Shown one piece after another: positions 44,749 through 51,137 of a stretch of 51,137 nt of DNA. The notes under the pieces are model-generated. The model saw only the letters and a program-made list of their open reading frames with translations. It was not told where the DNA came from and made no database searches. Each line of letters opens with the position of its first letter. The first letter of the stretch is position 1. The translations under genes and the position numbers were made by a program. Source of the DNA: Pseudomonas entomophila (lineage in GTDB: Bacteria; Pseudomonadota; Gammaproteobacteria; Pseudomonadales; Pseudomonadaceae); assembly GCF_029478665.1 (NCBI RefSeq), contig NZ_JARPQB010000036.1, positions 1 through 51,137 of the forward strand, in the 5' to 3' direction.

Positions 44749-46695
44749 ATGCGCCTCTTTCTCTGCGAAAAACCCTCCCAGGCAAAAGACATCGCCAAAG
44801 TGCTCGGCGCCCAGCGCCGGGGCGACGGCTGCTGGCAAGGCACCGATGTCTGCGTGACCTGGTGCATCGGCCACCTGCTGGAAACCGCCCCGCCCGACAG
44901 CTACGACGAGCGCTACAAGCGCTGGTCGCTCGACGACCTGCCGATCATCCCCGAGAAGTGGAAAATGACGGTCAAGCCCAAGACCGCCAGCCAGTTCAAG
45001 GCGGTCAAGCGCCTGCTCGGCGAGGCCCGCGAACTGGTGATCGCCACCGACGCCGACCGCGAGGGCGAGATGATCGCCCGCGAACTGGTCGAGCACTGCC
45101 GCTACCGGGGGCCGATCCAGCGCCTGTGGCTGTCGGCCCTGGACGACGCCTCGATCCGCAAGGCACTGGCGCGCCTGCTGCCCGGCCAGGAAACCTTCAA
45201 CCTCTACCACTCCGCCCTGGGCCGCTCGCGGGCCGACTGGCTGATCGGCATGAACATGAGCCGCCTGTTCACCCTGCTCGGGCGTCAGTCCGGCTATCAG
45301 GGCGTGCTGCCCGTGGGTCGGGTGCAGACACCGACGCTGCGCCTGGTGGTGGACCGCGACCGCAGCATCGCCGATTTCGTGCCGGTACCCTTCTGGGCCA
45401 TCGACGTGCAGCTGGAAAGCGCCGGCAATGTGTTCAACGCTCAATGGCGCGCGCCGGAGGATGCCTGCGATGACCAGGGCCGTTGCCTGAAGCAGGCCCT
45501 GGCGCAGCAGGCCGCCCATGACATGCAAGCTGCCGGCAGCGCCCGGGTGATGAAGATCGCCACCGAGCGCGTCCGCGAGGCCGCGCCCCTGCCCTTCGAC
45601 CTGGGCACCCTGCAAGAGCTCTGCTCGAAGAAACTGGGGCTCGGTGCCCAGGAGACCCTGGACATCGCCCAGGCGCTGTACGAAACCCACAAACTGATCA
45701 CCTATCCGCGCAGCGACAGCGGTTACCTGCCACTCAGCCAGCATGGCGAGGCGCCGGGCATCCTCGCCGCGCTGCAACGCGCCGATGGCAGCCTTGCACA
45801 GCTGCAACCGTACCTCGACCCGCAACGCCGCTCGCGGGCCTGGAACGACCAGAAGGTCAGCGCCCACCACGGCATCATCCCTACCTCCGCCGCCAGCGAC
45901 CCGTCGCGCCTGCCACCCAAGTACAAGGCGGTGTACACCCTGATTCGCGCCCGCTACCTCGCCCAGTTCCTGCCCAACCACGAGTACGACCGCACCCAGG
46001 CCGACTTCGATTGCGCCGGGCACACGCTGCGCTCGGTCGGCAAGCAGATCATCGAGCCGGGCTGGCGCCGTGCGCTCCCCGAAGCGTTGACCCCCACGAA
46101 GGGCCGCGAGGCGCCACCGGCCCAGGTGCTGCCGGCACTGCGCGAGGGGCAGGACTGCGCGGTGCGGGGCTTGCAGCTCAAGGACCTGTGGACCCAGCCC
46201 CCTAAACCGTTTACCGAAGGCGATCTGATCAAGGCGATGAAGAACGTCGCCAAGCTGGTGGAGGACCCACTGCTCAAGCAGAAGCTCAAGGAGACCACCG
46301 GCATCGGCACCGAGGCGACTCGCGCCAGCATCATCCAGGGCCTGCTCGACCGCGGCTACCTGGTCAAGAACGGCAAGGCACTGTCGGCCACGCCAGCAGC
46401 CTTCAGCCTGATCGATGCCGTGCCCCGGGCCATCGCCGACCCCGGCACCACGGCGATCTGGGAACAGGCGCTGGACATGGTACAGAGCGGCGAGATGAGC
46501 CTGGACGAGTTCGTCACCCGCCAGTCGGCGTGGATGGGCAAGCTGGTGCAGCGCTGCAGTGGCATGCGCCTGAACATCACCGGGCCAGCGGCAGGCAAGG
46601 CCACGGCGCCCTGGAAGAAGAAGCGCAAGGGGGCGGCCAAAGGCAAGGCAGCAACCAGCAAGCCCCGACAGCCTCGGCGCAAGGCAGCAACCTAG
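44749..46695 (+). CDS. topB: DNA topoisomerase III
   Basis: 648 residues. Toprim domain starts at once (MRLFLCEKPSQAKDIAKVLG, with TDADREGEM as the metal site). The catalytic Tyr is in KLITYPRSDSGYLP. The C-terminus is a Lys/Arg-rich tail (about 615-648) that aids DNA binding. It is a type IA enzyme that decatenates replication intermediates. The 234-base gap before it is shared with the divergent lipase. Confidence 0.95.
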   Translation: MRLFLCEKPSQAKDIAKVLGAQRRGDGCWQGTDVCVTWCIGHLLETAPPDSYDERYKRWSLDDLPIIPEKWKMTVKPKTASQFKAVKRLLGEARELVIATDADREGEMIARELVEHCRYRGPIQRLWLSALDDASIRKALARLLPGQETFNLYHSALGRSRADWLIGMNMSRLFTLLGRQSGYQGVLPVGRVQTPTLRLVVDRDRSIADFVPVPFWAIDVQLESAGNVFNAQWRAPEDACDDQGRCLKQALAQQAAHDMQAAGSARVMKIATERVREAAPLPFDLGTLQELCSKKLGLGAQETLDIAQALYETHKLITYPRSDSGYLPLSQHGEAPGILAALQRADGSLAQLQPYLDPQRRSRAWNDQKVSAHHGIIPTSAASDPSRLPPKYKAVYTLIRARYLAQFLPNHEYDRTQADFDCAGHTLRSVGKQIIEPGWRRALPEALTPTKGREAPPAQVLPALREGQDCAVRGLQLKDLWTQPPKPFTEGDLIKAMKNVAKLVEDPLLKQKLKETTGIGTEATRASIIQGLLDRGYLVKNGKALSATPAAFSLIDAVPRAIADPGTTAIWEQALDMVQSGEMSLDEFVTRQSAWMGKLVQRCSGMRLNITGPAAGKATAPWKKKRKGAAKGKAATSKPRQPRRKAAT

Positions 46696-46731
46696 CGCGG
46701 CTTGCCTCGAATAATGCCCTCGACTGGCGAT

Positions 46732-46762
46732 ATGAAAATCCTCTGCTATTTTTTCATGAAAA
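46732..46762. promoter_or_regulatory. Candidate operator with ATGAAAA/TTTTCAT half-sites
   Basis: ATGAAAA (46732-46738) is followed after 12 bases by the perfect palindrome TTTTCATGAAAA (46751-46762), giving three matching half-sites 30-60 bases before the oxidoreductase start in an A/T-rich patch. It is a good candidate for the XRE-cupin regulator encoded in the same operon. Confidence 0.5.
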
Positions 46763-46792
46763 TAATCATAAAAAATTTCACGAGGCCCCGGC

Positions 46793-48082
46793 ATGTTCAA
46801 GCAATCCGCCCAGCACGTCGCCAGCTACTACGCCCAGACCTACCCCGCCCCCATCCCCCTGCGCCCTACCCTGCAAGGCTCCGTCGACACCGATGTACTG
46901 ATCATCGGCGCCGGTTTCAGTGGCCTGCACACCGCCCTGCGCCTGGCCCTGGCCGGCACGCGCGTGACCCTGCTGGAGGCCAGCCGGGTGGCATGGGCGG
47001 CGTCCGGTCGCAACGGCGGCCAGGCGTTGCTCGGCTGGTCGTGCGACATGCCGCCCCTGCTCAAGGCCCTTGGCCTGGAACGCGGGCGCCGCCTGTGGGA
47101 CAGCATGTGCTGGGCCGCTCGGGAAATGCGCGAGTTACCCCAACGCCACGGCTTCGATATCGACTACCGCCTCGGCAGCCTGTGGGCCGCGGTGCTGCCG
47201 CGTCGCGTCAAGCTGCTGGAGGAAGCTCGTCGTGAAGCGCAGGACACGCTCCACTACGATTGCCTGCGCTTGATCGGCCGCGATGAGCTGCCCGAATGGA
47301 TCGACAGCCCGCGCTATCAGGCCGCGCTGTACGATCCCAACGGCGCCCACCTCAACCCGCTGAAACTGGCCCAGGGGCTGGCGGCCACGATCGAGCGGGC
47401 CGGGGGCGACATCTTCGAACAGAGCCAGGTGCTCGACTACCAGGAACACGCAGACGGCTTCGTCGCCCGCACCGCCAGCGGTGAAGTGCGCAGCCGCGTG
47501 TTGGTGCTGGCCTGCAATGCCTACATCGACGGCCTCGACCGCGCCCTCTCGCGCCGCTTGCTGCCGGTAGGTTCCTACCAGGTGGCCACCGCGCCGCTCG
47601 ATACGGGCCTCGCCGCCTCGCTGCTACCCCGCAACAGCTGCGTGATCGATAACCAGTTCATCCCCGACTACTTCCGCCTCACCCCCGATCACCGCCTGCT
47701 GTTCGGTGGCGGCTGCACCTATCTGGGCGGCATCCCCAAGGATGTCGCCGCCGCCACCCGCCCTTGCCTGGAGCGGGTGTTCCCACAACTCAAGGGTGTG
47801 GCCATCGAGCACGCCTGGGGCGGGCATATCGACTGCAGCCTCCAACGCACGCCGGATATCGGCCGCCAGGGCCAGCGCTATTGGCTGCAGGGTTTCTCCG
47901 GGCATGGCGTGCTGCCGACCCTGGCCGGGGCGCGCGCGGTCAGCGACGCGATCCTCGGCGACGAGGACCTGCTGGCGTTGTACCAAGGCATCGACAACGG
48001 CCGCTTCTTCGGTGGCGACCTGCTGGCGGCCCCGCTGGAGGCGGCGGCCAAGGCCTGGTACAGGATGCGCGATCATGTCTGA
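46793..48082 (+). CDS. FAD-dependent amine oxidoreductase, PuuB-like
   Basis: 429 residues. N-terminal DVLIIGAGFSGLHTALRLA (dinucleotide-binding fold, about residues 34-52) and EASRVAWAASGRNGGQ are the FAD motifs of the DAO family, and the length and layout closely follow E. coli PuuB, gamma-glutamylputrescine oxidase. The C-terminal YWLQGFSGHGV closes the FAD site. With the PuuR- and PuuA-like genes after it, it probably oxidises a gamma-glutamylated amine. The exact amine is not shown. Confidence 0.82.
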   Translation: MFKQSAQHVASYYAQTYPAPIPLRPTLQGSVDTDVLIIGAGFSGLHTALRLALAGTRVTLLEASRVAWAASGRNGGQALLGWSCDMPPLLKALGLERGRRLWDSMCWAAREMRELPQRHGFDIDYRLGSLWAAVLPRRVKLLEEARREAQDTLHYDCLRLIGRDELPEWIDSPRYQAALYDPNGAHLNPLKLAQGLAATIERAGGDIFEQSQVLDYQEHADGFVARTASGEVRSRVLVLACNAYIDGLDRALSRRLLPVGSYQVATAPLDTGLAASLLPRNSCVIDNQFIPDYFRLTPDHRLLFGGGCTYLGGIPKDVAAATRPCLERVFPQLKGVAIEHAWGGHIDCSLQRTPDIGRQGQRYWLQGFSGHGVLPTLAGARAVSDAILGDEDLLALYQGIDNGRFFGGDLLAAPLEAAAKAWYRMRDHV

Positions 48083-48635
48083 ACCACGTGAAGCACGCGA
48101 AGACCTGGCGCGCCTGGTCCGCGACCTGCGCAAGCACCGGAGTCTCACCCTGGATGACCTGGCCACGCGGGTGAACCGTTCCGTGGGCTTTCTCTCCCAG
48201 GTGGAGCGCGGCCTGTCACGCCCCACCGTGGCCGATCTCACCGCCATCAGCGAAGCGTTGCAGGTACCCACCACCTATTTCTACCAGGCGGTGCCGCCGA
48301 GGGAGATCGACTGGGTCACCCGCCCCGGCGAACGGCGCACCCTGTATTACGCCGCCGGGGTCACCGATGTGCTGGTCTCGCCCACCCTCAACGGCCGCTT
48401 CGCCATGCTCGAAAGCCACTTGGCACCGGGCGCCAGCAGTGGCGAGGGGCACTTGGACGACAGCTCGGAGCAGGGTGGTTTCGTCCTCGAAGGCGAGCTG
48501 ACCCTATGGCTGCACGGCCATGAAGCGGCCGTGACCTTGCATCCCAACGACAGCTTTCAGCTGCCGCCGCATAGCCAGTTTCGCTATGCCAACCTGACGT
48601 CCCTGGTGACACGTGTCCTTTGGGTGTTCCGTTGA
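48075..48635 (+). CDS. XRE-family regulator with cupin domain, PuuR-like
   Basis: 186 residues, the size of E. coli PuuR. HTH (about residues 12-66, LDDLATRVNRSVGFLSQVERGLSRPTV in pieces) followed by a small cupin domain (about 110-185, with GGFVLEGELTLWL) that would sense the inducer. It overlaps the oxidoreductase gene by eight bases, so it is made with its likely target operon, and a palindromic site lies upstream of that operon. Likely a repressor of gamma-glutamyl-amine catabolism. Confidence 0.85.
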   Translation: MSEPREAREDLARLVRDLRKHRSLTLDDLATRVNRSVGFLSQVERGLSRPTVADLTAISEALQVPTTYFYQAVPPREIDWVTRPGERRTLYYAAGVTDVLVSPTLNGRFAMLESHLAPGASSGEGHLDDSSEQGGFVLEGELTLWLHGHEAAVTLHPNDSFQLPPHSQFRYANLTSLVTRVLWVFR

Positions 48636-48661
48636 CGGCACGGCTTTGCCTGCGCGGGCCC

Positions 48662-48688
48662 ATTCGCCGGCAAGGCCGGCTCCTACAG
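48662..48688. repeat. Single REP element (GCCGGC-type)
   Basis: ATTCGCCGGCAAGGCCGGC followed by TCCTACAG, unpaired, between the PuuR-like and PuuA-like genes. Confidence 0.75.
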
Positions 48689-48761
48689 GCGCGGCGTTGA
48701 CCTTGAAGCTGGCGCATGGCCACTGATCACCGAATCATGTTTCATTGCAATGGAGCACACG

Positions 48762-50105
48762 ATGACCACCAACCACAGCTTGCCCGACGAAGTCCGTGCC
48801 TTCCGCTCACGGCATCCGGACGTGCGCTACGTCGACTTGATCAGCCTGGACATTCCTGGCCACTTCTACGGCAAACGCTACCCCATCGACATGCTGGAAA
48901 AGGTCGCCGCCGGCAGCCCCTTGAAGCTGCCGCAGAACTGCGTGTTGCTGGGTGTCCAGGGCGGGCTGTTCCCGATTGGCGACTACTGCTTCAACGACGG
49001 CGACCCGGACGCCGTGCGCCGCCTGGTACCGGGCACGCTCAAACCGGTGAGCTGGGAGCGCGAGCCACTGGGCCAGATGCTGATCACTTCCGACGGCACT
49101 GCCGCGCCCATCGAGTTCGAACCCCGCGAAGTGCTCGCCCGTGTGTTGCAGCGCCTGGCACGGCGCGGTATCCGCCCGGTGGTGGCGTTCGAGCTGGAGT
49201 TCTACCTGTTCGATCGCGCACTCAAGGAAGGCCTGCCACAGTTTCCCCACGACCCGTTCAGCAATGACGCCGACGACCAGCCCAACCTGCACATCGAACG
49301 CCTGTCGCGCTTCTCCGACGTGCTGCGCGAGATGGTCGAGGCCGCCAACGCCCAAGGCGTGGACGCCAATGTGATCACCGCCGAACTGGGGCCGGGCCAG
49401 TTCGAGATCAACTTCGGCCACTGCGACGATGGCCTGCGCGCCGCCGACTGGGCGGCGATGTTCTGCCGCAGCACCCGTGGCGTGGCGCTGAAACACGGCT
49501 TGCGCGCCTCGTTCATGAGCAAGCCCTACCTGCAGGCGCCGGGCAGCGGCATGCATGTGCACGTCAGCCTCTACGACCGGGATGGCAACAACCTGCTCGC
49601 CGCCGACCAGCAACGCCCGCTGCGCCACGCCGTGGCCGGCTGCCTGGCGCTGCTGCCGCACTGCATGCCGATCTTCGCCGCCAACCACAATGCGTTCCGC
49701 CGCTATGGCGCCATGGTCAACGCCGCCAGCCGTGCCAGCTGGGGCTACGAGGATCGCGATGCGTGTATCCGCATTCCCGAATCGGACCCGCGCAACCTGC
49801 GTATCGAGCATCGATTGGCGGGGGCGGATGCCAATCCGTATCTGGTGCTGGCGGCGATCCTGTGTGGGATGGAGCATGGGCTCGATGCCGCGCGGGAACC
49901 CATTGCGCCACTGAACGAGAACCGTGGCAGCGGCATCGATTTTCCCAAGGACATGCTTGGCGCGGTGGCTGCCATGCGCGGGCATCCGGTGGTGAATGAT
50001 GGGTTGGGCGCGGAATTCGTCATGGTGTATTGCGAGAACAAGCGCCAGGATCATCTGGCGTTCATGCAGGAGGTCAGTGCGCGGGAGTATCGGTGGTTCC
50101 TGTAG
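48762..50105 (+). CDS. Glutamine-synthetase-like gamma-glutamylamine ligase, PuuA-like
   Basis: 447 residues from the ATG 48762 with TGGAG seven bases before it (the ATG at 48750 contains that site and is less likely). GS beta-grasp N-terminus (RYVDLISLDIPGHFYGKRY) and catalytic domain with AFELEFYL, ELGPGQFEINFGH, GSGMHVHVSL and RIEHRLAGADANPYL. The adenylylation Tyr loop of true GlnA is absent. It probably joins glutamate to a polyamine or other amine with ATP; the substrate is open. Separate by 126 bases and a REP from the regulator. Confidence 0.85.
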   Translation: MTTNHSLPDEVRAFRSRHPDVRYVDLISLDIPGHFYGKRYPIDMLEKVAAGSPLKLPQNCVLLGVQGGLFPIGDYCFNDGDPDAVRRLVPGTLKPVSWEREPLGQMLITSDGTAAPIEFEPREVLARVLQRLARRGIRPVVAFELEFYLFDRALKEGLPQFPHDPFSNDADDQPNLHIERLSRFSDVLREMVEAANAQGVDANVITAELGPGQFEINFGHCDDGLRAADWAAMFCRSTRGVALKHGLRASFMSKPYLQAPGSGMHVHVSLYDRDGNNLLAADQQRPLRHAVAGCLALLPHCMPIFAANHNAFRRYGAMVNAASRASWGYEDRDACIRIPESDPRNLRIEHRLAGADANPYLVLAAILCGMEHGLDAAREPIAPLNENRGSGIDFPKDMLGAVAAMRGHPVVNDGLGAEFVMVYCENKRQDHLAFMQEVSAREYRWFL

Positions 50106-50110
50106 TGCCC

Positions 50111-50169
50111 TGTTCGCCGGCAAGCCGGCTCCTACGGGACCTCTGTAGGGGCCGGCTTGCCGGCGAACA
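50111..50169. repeat. REP pair (GCCGGC-type), inverted
   Basis: 25-base arms (50111-50135 and 50145-50169) with one mismatch, between the PuuA-like gene and the TSUP permease. Confidence 0.88.
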
Positions 50170-50206
50170 AGACCGGTGCTGGCAACACAACGTTACGAGG
50201 ATTACC

Positions 50207-50221
50207 ATGTACCGCCTCTAG
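50207..50221 (+). other. Possible four-codon leader peptide
   Basis: ATG-TAC-CGC-CTC-TAG with ACGAGGA before it, followed by a small GCGGC/GCCGC hairpin (50222-50236) and then the permease. It could be a translational leader or chance. Confidence 0.2.
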
Positions 50222-50266
50222 CGCGGCCTTTTGCCGCACCCCGCCGTCCAGCCAGCCCAAGCCCCC

Positions 50267-51046
50267 ATGCCCTTCGAACTCACCGTAGAACCGCTCACCC
50301 TGCTGATCCTCGCCCTGGTCGCCTTCGTCGCCGGTTTCATCGATGCCATTGCCGGCGGCGGCGGCCTGCTGACCACACCCGCTCTACTGACCGCCGGCAT
50401 GCCCCCGCACCTGGTGCTGGGCACCAACAAGCTCAGCTCGACCTTCGGCGCGGCCACCGCCAGCATCACCTACTACCGGCGCAAGCTGTTTCACCCGGCG
50501 CAATGGCGCCTGGCGATTCTCGGCACGCTGGTGGGCGCGCTGATTGGCGCGGTGGCCGCCCACTACATGCCGGCCGAATGGCTGAACAAGATGCTGCCGG
50601 TGATCGTCTTCGCCTGCGGCGTGTACCTGCTGTTCGGCGGCACGCCCAAGGCGCCGCTGGACGCCGATGCGCCGATCAAGCGGAAATGGCAGTTTCCCCA
50701 AGGCTTCTCGCTGGGCTTCTACGACGGCGTGGCTGGCCCCGGCACTGGCGCGTTCTGGACCGTGAGCACGCTGCTGCTCTACCCCATCGACCTGGTCCGC
50801 GCCAGCGGCGTGGCACGCAGCATGAACTTCGTCAGCAACATCGCGGCGCTGACGGTGTTCGTCATTTCCGGGCAGGTGGACTACGTCGTCGGCCTGTGCA
50901 TGGGCCTGTCGGTGATGGTCGGCGCCTTCTTTGGTGCGCGCACGGCGATCAGCGGCGGCAGCAAGTTCATCCGCCCGGTGTTCATCACCGTGGTGCTGGC
51001 ATTGACAGTGCGCCTGGCCTGGCAGCATTGGTTCGGTCAGGCCTGA
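50267..51046 (+). CDS. TSUP family permease (sulfite/organosulfonate exporter-like)
   Basis: 259 residues from MPFELTVEP; the open frame extends 12 codons upstream but without a ribosome binding site. Seven to eight hydrophobic segments in two related halves, each with a Gly-rich turn (DAIAGGGGLLTTPALL, then YDGVAGPGTGAFW). This is the TauE/SafE (DUF81) family, which moves sulfite, sulfoacetate or other small anions. Substrate unknown. The 91 bases after it to the window end hold nothing recognisable. Confidence 0.88.
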   Translation: MPFELTVEPLTLLILALVAFVAGFIDAIAGGGGLLTTPALLTAGMPPHLVLGTNKLSSTFGAATASITYYRRKLFHPAQWRLAILGTLVGALIGAVAAHYMPAEWLNKMLPVIVFACGVYLLFGGTPKAPLDADAPIKRKWQFPQGFSLGFYDGVAGPGTGAFWTVSTLLLYPIDLVRASGVARSMNFVSNIAALTVFVISGQVDYVVGLCMGLSVMVGAFFGARTAISGGSKFIRPVFITVVLALTVRLAWQHWFGQA

Positions 51047-51137
51047 TACGGCGTGGGGGCAACAGCCTTGCAGATGTTCGGGATTTACGCTCCCCCCTGT
51101 AATTGAATGGACTCGCCCCCGCCGAGGCATCACAGTG

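Noticed and set aside
44734..46800. 688-codon minus-strand frame opposite topB
   Set aside because: Shadow of topB; start lies in the A/T-rich operator region and composition is not protein-like.

Overview
The window is a piece of a high-GC Pseudomonas chromosome, most probably of the P. putida group. Two things point there. One is the core gene order (tusDCBE, serS-crcB-rarA-lolA-ftsK, aat-bpt-infA-clpA-clpS-cspD-icd-idh, mnmA-hflD-purB). The other is a set of palindromic intergenic REP elements with a GCTCCTAC tail, typical of that group. Sampled core coding lines are about 65% G+C (39 of 60 bases at 35041-35100).

Bases 1 to about 13,740 are the early/integration end of an integrated temperate phage or phage-like island that abuts the 3' end of an intact tRNA-Ser(UGA) gene. 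The plus strand is one long, tightly coupled early operon with many ATGA/GTGA overlaps. It carries several small unknown proteins, a recombination set (Rad52/ERF-like annealing protein, Gp157-like protein, SSB), two ribbon-helix-helix-like proteins, a PAPS-reductase-like PP-loop protein, a C5-cytosine methyltransferase, an ASCH protein, a DUF4224 protein and finally the tyrosine integrase next to the tRNA. The other attachment site lies left of the window.

The unusual part is 3.7-7.0 kb. Four minus-strand genes, two of them clearly A/T-rich, are inserted one by one between plus-strand gene starts. The first (4124-5170) resembles the putative abortive-infection family putAbiC. The last (6322-6981) is a membrane/coiled-coil protein of the kind often found beside defence genes. 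The plus-strand genes between them are related RHH-like proteins, one reduced to a 41-residue remnant, and a perfect 23-base direct repeat (5242-5264, 6271-6293) marks a duplicated gene start. I read this as a prophage cargo site where defence-type genes have been exchanged, each divergent from a small DNA-binding-type gene. A fifth minus-strand gene (8739-9002) follows the same pattern.

From 13,740 to the end the window is chromosomal core. It holds tRNA-Ser with a strong promoter and terminator, yccA, a purine permease, the TusBCD-TusE sulfur relay with trpD2, and a glutathionyl-hydroquinone reductase. These are followed by a minus-strand block (ftsK, lolA, rarA, crcB, serS, cysG), an N-degron block (aat, bpt, clpA, clpS) around infA, cspD, and the two isocitrate dehydrogenases icd and idh. 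Next come nudJ-mnmA-hflD-purB, the L16 hydroxylase roxA with a GNAT gene, a type I-secreted lipase, and topB. The window closes with a gamma-glutamyl-polyamine-type operon (puuB-, puuR-, puuA-like) and a TSUP permease. REP elements occur throughout the core and none was seen in the prophage.
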